Positions 23,685 to 32,925 of a stretch of 64,000 nt of DNA are shown one piece after another. The notes under the pieces were generated by a model, which saw only the letters and a list, made by a program, of their open reading frames with translations, made no database searches and was not told the origin of the DNA. The translations under genes and the position numbers were made by a program. The stretch covers positions 62,001 to 126,000 of the forward strand of contig JBFWNY010000007.1 of the NCBI GenBank assembly GCA_050250815.1. The letters run 5' to 3'. Each line of letters opens with the position of its first letter. Position 1 is the first letter of the stretch. The DNA comes from JAEUMD01 sp050250815. Its GTDB lineage: Bacteria; Pseudomonadota; Alphaproteobacteria; Rhizobiales; Hyphomicrobiaceae.

Positions 23685-24263
23685 TCACATGCGGACGACG
23701 GCACCCGAGATGGATCGGGCCCGGGTACGCACGGCGCCGCCGTCGTTGCCCGACTGCACGAGCCAGCGGCCGTCAGAGGAACGCCCCACGATCTGGCCGA
23801 CGTGATGGCGCCAGACCACCACGGCACCGACCTGCGGTGCCGCGGCGCTGCCGTACCTGCGCCAATTCCAGGCGAGGTTCATCTCAGGACCACCGCCGCG
23901 CTGGGTGCGCATCCACCAGCCGCACCACTTGGCGGGCCGGCCGCCCGCGCTCGAGCGAGACGGCGTGTAGGACGAATAGCTCGACGAGCCGCTGGTCTCG
24001 TGACTGGCCGCGCGGCTGCGGTAGGAGCGGCGCACGACGCGGCGCTCGCTGCGGTGCGCGTGCCGCTGCACACTGCGGCCGGACCTGCGCGCAACACGCG
24101 TCGCCTTGCGCTTGGCGTAGATCTTCTTTCTGGCGTGGGGGACGCGGGCGTGATGGTGGCCGTGGGCACCGTGCTTGGCCGGACGGGCCTCGGCCGCGCC
24201 GCCGAAAGCCGGCAACAGCAGCAGCAGAAGTGCTGCGGCCAGCGCCTTCAGTCTCATGCTCAT
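23685..24263 (-). CDS. Secreted NlpC/P60-like (TIGR02594/CHAP-type) protein with a basic linker
   Basis: From ATG 24263 (GGGAG six bases upstream) the protein has 192 residues. Residues 1-27 are a signal peptide. Residues 28-90 are extremely basic and His/Arg-rich (HGAHGHHHAR, ARKKIYAKRKATRVARR). Residues about 105-192 resemble the papain-like TIGR02594 fold: Cys114 in AKWCGWWMR, QVGAVVVWRHHVGQIVG with His153/154, and QSGND with Asn173/Asp174 give a plausible Cys-His-Asn triad. A peptidoglycan amidase or endopeptidase role in the periplasm is therefore possible; the basic linker could bind the anionic wall or LPS. It is monocistronic with its own terminator. Fold assignment rests on motif spacing only. 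Confidence 0.75.
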   Translation of the reverse strand: MSMRLKALAAALLLLLLPAFGGAAEARPAKHGAHGHHHARVPHARKKIYAKRKATRVARRSGRSVQRHAHRSERRVVRRSYRSRAASHETSGSSSYSSYTPSRSSAGGRPAKWCGWWMRTQRGGGPEMNLAWNWRRYGSAAAPQVGAVVVWRHHVGQIVGRSSDGRWLVQSGNDGGAVRTRARSISGAVVRM

Positions 24264-24562
24264 CTGGAACTCCCTGTACATCTGTTTTGAGCACGCGCCA
24301 AAAGCCCGCCCGGCCAGCCCAAATCAAGGCTTTGCGGAGTTGGTGCGACAAAATGTGTCTATGCAACAATCTGTTGTGCTGGATTTGAGATACTTTGGTT
24401 GAACAACTGCGGGTGAGGGCAAGGCCGTGCCGCCGGGCCCGTGGACGCGGGGTTGGCCTTGGGCCTCCGTGCCGGGCTCTAGCCGAGGCCGAGTCGCTTC
24501 CATCCGGGACGATCAGGCTCTAGAACCCGCGCGAACGCGGGCATCGGACAAGGAGAAGGGCA

Positions 24563-25522
24563 TTGGCTATCGCATTGGTATTTCCCGGACAGGGCAGCCA
24601 GGACGTGGGCATGGGCAAGGCACTGGCCGACGCATTCCCCGTCGCGCGCGAGGTGTTCGCCGAGGTCGATGCGGCGCTCGGCCAGAAGCTGTCGGCAATC
24701 ATGTGGGAAGGGCCGAAGGAGACGTTGACGCTGACGGAGAACGCGCAGCCGGCGCTGATGGCGGTGTCGATGGCGACCATGCGCGTGCTGGAGCGCGAGC
24801 GCGGCTTCAAGCTGGCCGACAAGGTGAAGTTCGTCGCCGGGCATTCCTTGGGCGAATACTCGGCGCTGGCCGCGGCCGGTGCCTTTTCGCTCGCAGATGC
24901 AGCCCGTCTGCTCAAGTTGCGTGGTCAGGCCATGCAGAAGGCCGTGCCGGTCGGTGAGGGCGCGATGGCCGCATTGCTTGGCGTCGGTCTCGACGTTGCG
25001 CAGAAGGTGGCAGAGGCGGCGGCCGCACCGGGTAAGGACACGGGCGACGTGTGCCAGATTGCCAACGACAACGACCCGACCCAGGTCGTCTTGTCGGGTC
25101 ATAAGCGGGCCATCGACCGCGTGGCCGAGGTCGGCAAGCCGATGGGCGTGCGCCGCGCAATGCCGCTGCCTGTCTCTGCACCTTTCCATTGCGCACTGAT
25201 GCAGCCGGCAGCGGACGTCATGGCCGAGGCGCTCGCCAGCGTGTCGATCGCACGGCCGTCGGTGCCGGTGATCGCCAATGTCCTTGCGAGCGCGATCTCC
25301 GATCCTGAAGAGATTCGCAGGCGCCTCGTAGAGCAGGTGACAGGTACAGTGCGCTGGCGCGAGAGCGTGCAGTACATGGCGGCCAACGGCATTACCGACG
25401 TCTACGAGATTGGCGCGGGGAAGGTGCTGGCTGGTCTTGTCGGCCGCATAGAGAAGGGCATCAAGACGGCGAGCATCGGAGCCCCGGCCGATATCGAGGC
25501 GGCGGCCGGACTGTTCGCCTGA
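24563..25522 (+). CDS. fabD: Malonyl-CoA--ACP transacylase FabD
   Basis: FabD loads malonyl groups onto acyl carrier protein for fatty acid elongation. The 319-residue chain begins AIALVFPGQGSQ and has the active-site serine in GHSLGEYSALAAAG (Ser95), the conserved LTENAQPAL, the PLPVSAPFHCALM segment with catalytic His, and VYEIGAGKVLAGLVGRI at the end. Translation most likely starts at TTG 24563, because AGGAGAAGGG lies right upstream and no ATG or GTG is available at that point. It heads the fabD-fabG-acpP-fabF series. Upstream, about 300 bases hold a small palindrome (CAACA-ATC-TGTTG, 24364-24376) and the promoter, which I cannot place exactly. Confidence 0.97.
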   Translation: MAIALVFPGQGSQDVGMGKALADAFPVAREVFAEVDAALGQKLSAIMWEGPKETLTLTENAQPALMAVSMATMRVLERERGFKLADKVKFVAGHSLGEYSALAAAGAFSLADAARLLKLRGQAMQKAVPVGEGAMAALLGVGLDVAQKVAEAAAAPGKDTGDVCQIANDNDPTQVVLSGHKRAIDRVAEVGKPMGVRRAMPLPVSAPFHCALMQPAADVMAEALASVSIARPSVPVIANVLASAISDPEEIRRRLVEQVTGTVRWRESVQYMAANGITDVYEIGAGKVLAGLVGRIEKGIKTASIGAPADIEAAAGLFA

Positions 25523-25680
25523 ACGTCCGGGGCGATTCAGGGCGGGCCACATCACCGCCGGGTGCCGCCTGCCCAGAAGGCTTGCGTGCGGGTTCGGAGT
25601 GCGCTTATTCGCTCGGTTGATATTTCAGCAGCAGGAAATGGGCAGGCCACGCGCCCGCCGCGACCCGAGGACCTTGAGGC

Positions 25681-26427
25681 ATGTTCGATCTGACAGGCAA
25701 AACGGCACTCGTGACGGGTGCCACGGGCGGTATCGGCGAGGCGATCGCGCGGGCCTTCCACAAGGCGGGTGCGACCGTCGCCATATCTGGTCGCAAGGTC
25801 GACAAGCTCGAGGCGTTGGCCGCCGAACTCGGTGACCGCGCCGTGGTGGTGCCCTGCGATCTGGCCGACCGCGCCGCCGTGGGCAAGCTGATCGACGAGG
25901 CTGTGAAGGCGCTGGGCGGACGGCTCGACGTCCTCGTCAACAATGCGGGGCTCACCAAGGACAACCTGTTCATGGTGATGAAGGACGATCAGTGGGACGA
26001 CGTCATTGCGGTCAACCTGACCTCCACCTTCATGCTGTGCCGGGCTGCCGCGCGCCACATGATGCGGTCCAAGAGCGGGTTCGGCCGCATCGTCAACATC
26101 GCCTCGGTTTCGGGCGTATTCGGGAACCCCGGCCAGGGCAACTACGCCGCCTCCAAGGCCGGCATGATCGGCATGACCAAGTCGCTCGCACGCGAGGTGG
26201 CTTCGCGCGGCATTACGGCCAACTGCATCGCGCCGGGTTTCATCAAGACCGCGATGACCGACGTGCTCAACGAGAAGCAGACCGAAGAGATCGCGAAAAT
26301 GATCCCGGCCCAGCGCTTCGGCGCGCCCGAGGATATCGCGGCGGCTGCACTATACCTGGCGAGCCCCGAGGCCGCCTATACCACCGGCCAGACGCTCCAC
26401 GTGAACGGCGGCATGGCCATGATCTGA
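25681..26427 (+). CDS. fabG: 3-oxoacyl-ACP reductase FabG
   Basis: FabG reduces 3-ketoacyl-ACP with NADPH in fatty acid elongation. The 248-residue short-chain dehydrogenase has the nucleotide-binding TGATGGIGEA (residues 12-21), NNAG (87-90), and the catalytic Ser142, Tyr155 and Lys159 in NIASVSG and YAASKAG. The C-terminal region (PGFIKTAMTDVL, TGQTLHVNGGMAMI) is typical of FabG rather than of other SDRs. It follows fabD by about 160 bases and precedes acpP, the standard fab cluster order. Confidence 0.97.
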   Translation: MFDLTGKTALVTGATGGIGEAIARAFHKAGATVAISGRKVDKLEALAAELGDRAVVVPCDLADRAAVGKLIDEAVKALGGRLDVLVNNAGLTKDNLFMVMKDDQWDDVIAVNLTSTFMLCRAAARHMMRSKSGFGRIVNIASVSGVFGNPGQGNYAASKAGMIGMTKSLAREVASRGITANCIAPGFIKTAMTDVLNEKQTEEIAKMIPAQRFGAPEDIAAAALYLASPEAAYTTGQTLHVNGGMAMI

Positions 26428-26753
26428 ACGGCTGATGCCGGGCCCGGGTCGCCCGTGGGCGGAGAAGGCTGCTGCCGGTGCCGCAAAGCCCGCCGCAGTG
26501 CAGCGGCGCCGATGCTGGTCAAGCCCGGGGAAGTGTGTTAACGAGCGCTCGGTTTTCGACTGCGGAAACTGGGGAAAACCCCGGCGCCCAAGGGCTCGGC
26601 CGATGCCTCCGTAAGAGGACTCTGATACCGCCTGTCGCCTGGGAAACCAGGGCGCGACGGGCCGGAGCCAGCCTCGAGCGAAGGCGCAGGCGCGGACGAC
26701 GAACGGCTGCTACCGAACAACAACTCTTGAGCTTAAGGACGCGAGGAATTCAG
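26428..26753. other. fabG-acpP intergenic region with palindromes
   Basis: About 326 bases separate fabG from acpP. A 10-base palindrome CGAGCGCTCG (26542-26551) is directly followed by a longer inverted repeat GGTTTTC (26551-26557) / GAAAACC (26574-26580). These could be an operator or part of a leader controlling acpP, which usually has its own strong promoter. I see no confident -35/-10 pair and no coding content. Confidence 0.35.
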
Positions 26754-26996
26754 ATGAGCGATGTCGCGGAGCGCGTGAAGAAGATCGTGATCGAGCATCT
26801 TGGTGTGGAGGCCGAAAAGGTCACCGAGAATGCGAGCTTCATTGACGATCTCGGCGCCGACAGCTTGGACACGGTGGAGCTGGTCATGGCCTTCGAGGAG
26901 GAGTTCGGCTGCGAAATCCCCGACGATGCCGCCGAGCACATCCTCACGGTCGGTGACGCCGTGAAGTTCCTCGAGAAGAACGCTTCGGCCGCCTGA
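26754..26996 (+). CDS. acpP: Acyl carrier protein
   Basis: The 80-residue acidic protein carries the growing acyl chain on 4'-phosphopantetheine attached to Ser37 in the canonical [18 protein letters not shown] motif. The N-terminus [18 protein letters not shown] and end [14 protein letters not shown] are typical. ATG 26754 has GAGGA six bases upstream; the frame is open further upstream but that part is not ACP-like. A good terminator follows at once, matching the usual high and independent expression of acpP. Confidence 0.98.
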   Translation: MSDVAERVKKIVIEHLGVEAEKVTENASFIDDLGADSLDTVELVMAFEEEFGCEIPDDAAEHILTVGDAVKFLEKNASAA

Positions 26997-27009
26997 TACG
27001 GCTGAACAG

Positions 27010-27044
27010 AAGGCCCGCCGCGCGAGCCGCGCTGGCGGGCCTTT
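27010..27044 (+). terminator. Intrinsic terminator after acpP
   Basis: AAGGCCCGCC pairs with GGCGGGCCTT, with an inner GCGCG/CGCGC stem, a 3-base loop and one bulged T. It is followed by TTA, 13 bases after the acpP stop. It probably sets acpP apart from fabF in transcript level. Confidence 0.8.
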
Positions 27045-27306
27045 ATTGCGACGTTCGCGAGGGCTGGTGGTCCGTCTGCCGGCAACGCATCCGGCGATGG
27101 GGCACCGCGGCGCCGGACGTGCACACCGGCTTCCCTCTGGGCGAGCGCAAGCTGAATTCCCGGCCGTGGCCGGCGCACATCGACCGCGCCGTCCGGACGG
27201 ATCGAACGCGTGGATTGCAGCGCGTCGGCCTGCCGCCGCTCGAGCCGAGCGGCAAGCGGCCCAGCGCTCAACCACGCCAGCGAAGCTCGTTTCGTGGGGG
27301 GCGCTC

Positions 27307-28569
27307 ATGCGTCGTGTCGTTATCACCGGTATCGGTCTCGTGACACCGCTCGCTTGCGGCGTGGAGGCTTCGTGGAAGCGGCTGCTCGCCGGAGAGAGCG
27401 GGGCCCGCCGCATCGAGGAATTCGAGGCCTCCGACCTGTCCTGCCAGATCGCCAACTTCGTTCCGCGCGGCTCCCTCGCGGACGGCAAGTTCAACGGCGA
27501 TGACTGGATGGAGCCCAAAGAGCAGCGCAAGGTCGACGATTACATCATCTACGCCGTCGCCGCGGCCGATCAGGCCATTGCCGATTCAGGGTTCAAGGCA
27601 GACACGCTCGAGAAGCAGGAGACAACCGGCGTCCTCATCGGATCGGGGATCGGCGGCTTGTCGGGCATCGCGGATACGTCACTGCTTCTGCGCGACAAGG
27701 GTCCGCGGCGCATTTCGCCGTTCTTCATTCCCGGCCGCCTCATCAATCTCGCGGCCGGCTACGTCTCCATCAAGCATGGACTGAAGGGCCCCAACCACGC
27801 GGTCGTGACGGCCTGCGCCACGGGAACCCACGCGATTGGCGATGCCGCCAGGCTCGTGGCGCTGGGCGACGCCGAGGTAATGGTGGCGGGTGGCACGGAG
27901 AGCCCCATCTGCCGGATCGGCATGGCCGGCTTCATTGCCTGCCGCGCGCTGTCGACCGGATTCAACGACACTCCGCACAAAGCATCGCGCCCCTACGACA
28001 AGGATCGCGACGGTTTCGTCATGGGTGAGGGCGCCGGCGTCGTGGTGCTCGAAACGCTCGAGCATGCGAAGGCGCGCGGTGCGAAGATCTACGCAGAGGT
28101 GATCGGCTATGGCATGTCGGGCGATGCCTTCCACATCACCGCACCGGCCGAGAACGGCGATGGCGCGTTCCGCTGCATGCGCGCGGCGCTGAAGAGCGCC
28201 GGGGTGTCGACCAGCGACATCGACTACATCAACGCGCACGGCACCTCGACGCCGATGGGCGACGAGATCGAGCTGGGGGCAGTCGAGCGGCTGTTCGGCA
28301 ATACCGCTGCACGGGTTGCCATGTCGTCGACCAAATCGGCAATCGGCCACCTTTTGGGGGCAGCGGGCGCGGTCGAAGCGGTGTTCTCGGTGCTCGCCAT
28401 GCGCGACAACATCGCGCCGCCGACGATCAACCTCGACAATCCGTCGATCGAGACGGTGATCGACCTCGTTCCCCACAAGGCGCAACCGCGTGAAATCAAC
28501 ACGGTCCTGTCGAACTCGTTCGGCTTCGGCGGCACCAATGCCTCGATCGTCATGCGGCGTGTGGCGTGA
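27307..28569 (+). CDS. fabF: Beta-ketoacyl-ACP synthase II FabF
   Basis: FabF condenses malonyl-ACP with acyl-ACP. From ATG 27307 (MRRVVITGIGLVTPL) the protein has 420 residues. The catalytic Cys170 lies in VVTACATGTHAIGDAARL; YINAHGTSTPMGD and STKSAIGHLLGAAGAVEA carry the two active-site His residues and Lys. SNSFGFGGTNAS is the gating/closing motif. The frame continues upstream through the acpP terminator but without homology, so that extension was rejected. An intergenic stretch of about 260 bases before it may hold its promoter. It leads into mltG. Confidence 0.97.
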   Translation: MRRVVITGIGLVTPLACGVEASWKRLLAGESGARRIEEFEASDLSCQIANFVPRGSLADGKFNGDDWMEPKEQRKVDDYIIYAVAAADQAIADSGFKADTLEKQETTGVLIGSGIGGLSGIADTSLLLRDKGPRRISPFFIPGRLINLAAGYVSIKHGLKGPNHAVVTACATGTHAIGDAARLVALGDAEVMVAGGTESPICRIGMAGFIACRALSTGFNDTPHKASRPYDKDRDGFVMGEGAGVVVLETLEHAKARGAKIYAEVIGYGMSGDAFHITAPAENGDGAFRCMRAALKSAGVSTSDIDYINAHGTSTPMGDEIELGAVERLFGNTAARVAMSSTKSAIGHLLGAAGAVEAVFSVLAMRDNIAPPTINLDNPSIETVIDLVPHKAQPREINTVLSNSFGFGGTNASIVMRRVA

Positions 28570-28845
28570 GCGGGCCGGTCTCAAACGCCGCATTTCCGGC
28601 CGCGTCGGGGCCGGCGCGATACGCTGTTTTGCCATATTTGGACCCTCCGTTAGACGCCGGGACCGGGGGCTGGCACAAGGCTGACGGGCTTGCCGTCGCG
28701 CCTCCTGCGGCACCGTGTTTGGCGCACCACGGCGACCCGGAACGGGGGCGACAACGCCCCGTCCGAACTACCCGAGCCTGATGGACCGGCGCGCCTACTC
28801 GAAGTGGCCGGCACCGTCTCACGCAGAGGCAGCGAGTTGAGGGCG

Positions 28846-30285
28846 ATGAGCAACCGGCATGCTGATCCCGCAGGCCGCGACCGCGAGGTGACTGGGCCGA
28901 CGCGCCAGACGCGTCCACGCAGTCCTTCCGAAGCGCTAGAGCCAGCTCAGGCTCCGTCGCGGCCGCGACGGAGCCGGCGCGAGCCTTCGCGGCGCCTGAT
29001 GGGCCTCAGCCGTGTCGGCAGTGGCCTGCTGACCCTCCTGCTGGCCATGCTGCTGGGCGCGGGTGCGGCAACGCTCTGGCTGTTCCACGAGTTCGAGCGC
29101 CCCGGTCCGCTGACCGTCTCGCGCACGTTTGGCGTACCGCGCGGCGAAGGGCCAATCGAGATTTCGGCCCGTCTGGAGCGCGAAGGGATCATTGCCAATC
29201 GCTGGGCCTTCGTCACCAGTCACAGCCTGCGCTCGATGCTGAACCGAGGCAAGCCTCAGCACCTCAAGGCCGGCGAGTACGAGTTCAAGAAGGGCGCCAG
29301 CATGAGCGATGTGCTGGCGACGCTCGTCGAAGGCAAGTCGATCCTGTCCAAGATCACGTTGCCTGAAGGTTTGACGAGCCAGCAGATCGTCGATCGCCTG
29401 ATGGCGGAAGAGGATCTGGCAGGCGAGGTGAGCGAAGTGCCGCCGGAGGGTTCGCTGCTGCCAGATACGTACCGTTTCTCGAAGGGCATGTCGCGTCAGG
29501 AGTTGATCGACCGCATGCGGGCCGAGCAGCAGCGGTATGTGGCGAGCGTGTGGGAGAAGCGCCAGCCCAACCTGCCCGTGTCGACACCAGAGGAGGCCGT
29601 CGTTCTGGCCTCGATCGTCGAGAAGGAGACGGGCCGCGCGGATGAGCGCGAGAAGGTCGCGGCCGTGTTTGTCAACCGCCTGCGCAAGGGCATGCGCCTG
29701 CAATCGGATCCGACGATCATCTACGGAATCGTCGGCGGACAAGGTTCGCTCGGGCGCTCGATCACGCGCTCCGACATCGATGGAAAGACGGCCTACAACA
29801 CGTATCAGATCAAGGGGCTGCCACCCGGCCCCATATGCAACCCTGGACGCTCGGCCCTGGCCGCAACGCTCGGTCCCGCCGCAACCGGCGACCTCTACTT
29901 CGTTGCCGACGGCAGCGGTGGCCACATCTTTTCGGAGACCCTGCGGGACCACAACGCAGCCGTCGCCAATTGGCGCAAGGTTGAGGCGCAGATGGCGCGA
30001 GAGGCCGCAGCGCGCCCCGAGCGGGCGCCCGATGCCCCACCTGCTCCCCAGCAGGCCCAGCCAGCATCGATGGAAGTGCCGGAACAGAAGACGCGAGCCG
30101 TGTCGCGTACCCCGCCCGGCTCGGCAGCGGCGGAGGCGCAAGGCGGGGCCGGGCAGCCATCGTTGCCTGTCGTGACGACGCTCAATCCGGGCGGGACGGC
30201 CGCGAAAGAGCCAGCAGTGGCGGCTCCTGCGCCTGCGGCCGACTCGGGCAACGTGCCGCTGCCGGTGCGCAAGCCCAAGCGTTGA
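28846..30285 (+). CDS. mltG: Endolytic peptidoglycan transglycosylase MltG
   Basis: MltG cleaves nascent glycan strands at the inner membrane and sets their length. ATG 28846 (TTGAGGG upstream) gives 479 residues. A basic cytosolic N-terminus (residues 1-55) precedes one membrane segment (about 58-82). The YceG domain follows: LTVSRTFGVPRGEGPIEISARL (LysM-like part), KAGEYEFKKGASMSDVL, and the catalytic region ASIVEKETGRADER near residues 255-268, then LQSDPTIIYGI and YNTYQIKGLPPGPICNPG. About 120 Pro/Ala/Gln-rich residues extend the C-terminus beyond the domain, probably disordered in the periplasm. The gene sits between fabF and yicC as in rhizobia. Confidence 0.94.
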   Translation: MSNRHADPAGRDREVTGPTRQTRPRSPSEALEPAQAPSRPRRSRREPSRRLMGLSRVGSGLLTLLLAMLLGAGAATLWLFHEFERPGPLTVSRTFGVPRGEGPIEISARLEREGIIANRWAFVTSHSLRSMLNRGKPQHLKAGEYEFKKGASMSDVLATLVEGKSILSKITLPEGLTSQQIVDRLMAEEDLAGEVSEVPPEGSLLPDTYRFSKGMSRQELIDRMRAEQQRYVASVWEKRQPNLPVSTPEEAVVLASIVEKETGRADEREKVAAVFVNRLRKGMRLQSDPTIIYGIVGGQGSLGRSITRSDIDGKTAYNTYQIKGLPPGPICNPGRSALAATLGPAATGDLYFVADGSGGHIFSETLRDHNAAVANWRKVEAQMAREAAARPERAPDAPPAPQQAQPASMEVPEQKTRAVSRTPPGSAAAEAQGGAGQPSLPVVTTLNPGGTAAKEPAVAAPAPAADSGNVPLPVRKPKR

Positions 30286-30338
30286 TCGTGCCGGCAATCC
30301 AATCTCACGCCATATCCCTGCGCGAGGGCGATGCCCGC

Positions 30339-30366
30339 TTGTGACGACGGCGAGCCCCGCGATAAG
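30339..30366 (+). promoter_or_regulatory. Possible sigma-70 promoter of yicC-gmk
   Basis: TTGTGA and GATAAG, 16 bases apart, each match four of six consensus positions, about 80 bases before the yicC start. This is weak evidence. Confidence 0.25.
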
Positions 30367-30446
30367 GTGCGGCCCGCCGATACCGTCAATTGCTTCGTTC
30401 GAGCGACGTTGCCGGCAGTAGAGATGCCGCCCGGATCGACTTGAAC

Positions 30447-31337
30447 ATGAGCCTTAATAGCATGACTGGCTTCGGCCGCGCCGAAGGCGGCGACGGCTCC
30501 GCCCAGTGGGTCGTTGAAGCGCGCAGCGTCAACGGACGCGGTCTTGATGTCCGCCTGCGGCTGCCGCCAGGTTACGACGCCATCGAAACGCGCATGCGCG
30601 AGGGCGTGACGCGGCATTTCGCGCGCGGCAGCATCAGCCTCGCTCTGCAGGTGCAAAAGGACAGCGGCAACGGTCTCGAGATCCGGCTCAACGAGACGGC
30701 GCTTGCACAGGTGCTGGCGGCAGCAGGGCGTGTGCGCGAGCTGACCGGATCGCTCGAGCCAACGGTAGAGGGCCTGCTTGCCATCCGTGGTGTGCTGGAG
30801 GCCGTGGAGCCGACGATGAGCGAAGCGGAGACGCAGCTCCGGCACGAGGCGATCCAGGCAACGTTGGAAACCGCACTGGTGCGTTTGGCCGAGGCACGCG
30901 CCGCCGAAGGGCAGCGGCTCGCTGCGACGATCACCGCTCAGGTCGACGAGATCGAACGGTTGACGGCTCTGGTTCGCGAGAGCCCGTCGCGGACGGCTGA
31001 TCGAATTGGCGAGCGCCTGCGCGAGCAGGTTCGGCGGCTGCTGGACAATTCGGCCGGGTTCGATCCCGACCGGCTCGCCCAAGAGGCCGCGATGATCGCG
31101 ACGCGCGCCGACATCGCCGAGGAGCTGGAGCGGCTTTCGATGCATGTTGCCGCTGCCCGTGAATTGCTCTCCGAGAGCGGCCCGGTCGGGCGAAAGCTCG
31201 ACTTCCTGACGCAGGAGTTCAATCGCGAGGCCAATACGCTGTGCTCCAAGTCGAATGCCGCCGACGTCACGCGCTCGGGCTTGGCACTCAAGGCCGTCAT
31301 CGACCAGATGCGCGAGCAGGTGCAGAACGTCGAATAG
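30447..31337 (+). CDS. YicC family endoribonuclease
   Basis: The 296-residue protein from ATG 30447 (MSLNSMTGFGRAEG) belongs to the YicC family, members of which act as RNA endonucleases in E. coli and Bacillus. The signature N-terminus SMTGFGR, VNGRGLDVRLRLP and the C-terminal ERLSMHVAAARELL, GRKLDFLTQEFNREANTLCSKS are all conserved. The 25 residues encoded before this ATG lack similarity. It is followed 38 bases later by gmk, a linkage seen in most bacteria carrying yicC. Confidence 0.94.
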   Translation: MSLNSMTGFGRAEGGDGSAQWVVEARSVNGRGLDVRLRLPPGYDAIETRMREGVTRHFARGSISLALQVQKDSGNGLEIRLNETALAQVLAAAGRVRELTGSLEPTVEGLLAIRGVLEAVEPTMSEAETQLRHEAIQATLETALVRLAEARAAEGQRLAATITAQVDEIERLTALVRESPSRTADRIGERLREQVRRLLDNSAGFDPDRLAQEAAMIATRADIAEELERLSMHVAAARELLSESGPVGRKLDFLTQEFNREANTLCSKSNAADVTRSGLALKAVIDQMREQVQNVE

Positions 31338-31375
31338 GGTGGCGCGGATGATTGGCCGGGCGAGGGGGATCGACC

Positions 31376-32032
31376 ATGGCGGATGAACGTGGTGCGACGG
31401 TGCCTCTGAAGCGGCGCGGGTTGATGCTCGTGCTGTCCTCGCCGTCGGGAGCGGGAAAGACCACGCTGTCACGACGGCTGCTCGATGCGGAGAAGGATCG
31501 TCTGCACATGTCGGTTTCGGTCACGACGCGGCCCGCTAGGCCCGGCGAGATCGATGGTCGCGACTACGCGTTCGTCGATGTGACGCGGTTCAAGGCGATG
31601 CGCGATGACGGCGCATTGCTGGAATGGGCCGAGGTGTTCGGCAACTTCTATGGCACCGAGCGCGCGCAGGTCGAGGTGGCGATCGGAGCCGGCCGCGATG
31701 TGCTGTTCGACATCGACTGGCAAGGTGCGCGGCAGCTCGCCGAGACGATGGCGGCCGATCTGGTGCGTGTGTTCGTGCTGCCGCCTTCGGGCCGCGCGCT
31801 GGAGGATCGCCTCAAGGCCCGCAATATGGATAGTGCCGAGGTCGTCGCCAAGCGCATGGCCAAGGCCGCTGACGAAATCAGCCATTGGCCCGAGTACGAC
31901 TACGTCATCGTCAATCATGACGTGGACGAATGCTTCTCACAGTTGCGCGCGATCCTCTCGGCCGAGCGCCTGCGGCGCGAGCGACAAGTGGGCCTGTCCG
32001 CATTCGTCCGCGCCATCCAGAGCGAACTTTAG
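31376..32032 (+). CDS. gmk: Guanylate kinase
   Basis: Gmk phosphorylates GMP to GDP. ATG 31376 has a GAGGGGG Shine-Dalgarno. The 218-residue chain has the P-loop [10 protein letters not shown] (20-29), the GMP-binding [22 protein letters not shown] and FLEWAEV-like [14 protein letters not shown], and the [10 protein letters not shown] motif (Walker B region). The lid R-rich helix is [20 protein letters not shown]. Its stop codon overlaps that of rsmA on the other strand, so the two transcripts necessarily overlap at their 3' ends. Confidence 0.97.
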   Translation: MADERGATVPLKRRGLMLVLSSPSGAGKTTLSRRLLDAEKDRLHMSVSVTTRPARPGEIDGRDYAFVDVTRFKAMRDDGALLEWAEVFGNFYGTERAQVEVAIGAGRDVLFDIDWQGARQLAETMAADLVRVFVLPPSGRALEDRLKARNMDSAEVVAKRMAKAADEISHWPEYDYVIVNHDVDECFSQLRAILSAERLRRERQVGLSAFVRAIQSEL

Positions 32033-32925
32033 CCTGCGCCGCGATCGAGGATCTGGGCAAGGCGGGCGAAGTCGTCCACGGTGAGCTGCTCGGCCCGCTC
32101 CTGCGGCGACAGATTTGCCTCTGCCAACAGCAGTTCCGGCATGGGTGTCAGCGCCTTCAGGCTCTGGCGCAGCATCTTGCGGCGCTGGCCGAAGGCGGCG
32201 GCCGTGACGCGGCCCAGCGTCGCCACGCGGCACGGGGGCGAGGGAGCTGCACGCGGCTCTAGCAGGACGACGGCAGATGCAACCTTGGGCGGGGGCGTGA
32301 ACGCTTCGGGTCCGAGCGATAGGACGATGCGCGCTTCCGCCCGCCATTGTGCGAGCACCGCAAGCCGCCCGTACGCCTTGGTGCCGGGCCGCGCGACGAT
32401 GCGCTCCGCCACCTCCTTCTGGAACATCAGCGCCATGCGGTCGTACCACGGTGGCCAAGGATCGGCTTCGAGCCAGTCGACCAGCAGGCGCGTTGCGATG
32501 TTGTAGGGCAGGTTGGCCGCGATCACGACGCGGTCCGCGACGCTGAGACGCGCGAACGTGGTCCGCCAATCGATATTGAGTGCGTCCTCGCCCAGCGCCG
32601 TCAGACGTTCCGGATAGCGCACGGCAATCTCGTCGAGCGCCGCGAGTGCGCGATCGTCGCGTTCGACCGCCACGACACGCGCCGCGCCTTCGAGCAGCAG
32701 GGCCCGCGTCAGACCACCAGGGCCAGGCCCGATCTCGACCACGGTGCGGCCTTCGAGCGGCCCGGCCGCGCGTGCAATGCGCCGAGTGAGATTGAGATCG
32801 AGGATGAAGTTCTGGCCCAGGCTCTTCTTGGGCGATAGGCCGTGAGCAGTGATGACATCGCGCAGCGGCGGGAGCCCGTCGGGGCTCGCGCCCGGGCGAG
32901 GGGCGCCGCGCGTCGCGCCGTTCAT
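32029..32925 (-). CDS. rsmA: 16S rRNA (adenine1518/1519-N6)-dimethyltransferase RsmA (KsgA)
   Basis: RsmA dimethylates two adenosines in helix 45 of 16S rRNA late in small-subunit assembly. The 298-residue chain has [11 protein letters not shown], the SAM-binding [14 protein letters not shown] (about residues 64-77), AVERD, and the catalytic [12 protein letters not shown] (NxPY) near 133. The C-terminal [35 protein letters not shown] is typical. Its ATG overlaps the pdxA stop as ATGA, so it is the last gene of the lptF-lptG-lptD-surA-pdxA-rsmA operon. Confidence 0.97.
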   Translation of the reverse strand: MNGATRGAPRPGASPDGLPPLRDVITAHGLSPKKSLGQNFILDLNLTRRIARAAGPLEGRTVVEIGPGPGGLTRALLLEGAARVVAVERDDRALAALDEIAVRYPERLTALGEDALNIDWRTTFARLSVADRVVIAANLPYNIATRLLVDWLEADPWPPWYDRMALMFQKEVAERIVARPGTKAYGRLAVLAQWRAEARIVLSLGPEAFTPPPKVASAVVLLEPRAAPSPPCRVATLGRVTAAAFGQRRKMLRQSLKALTPMPELLLAEANLSPQERAEQLTVDDFARLAQILDRGAG

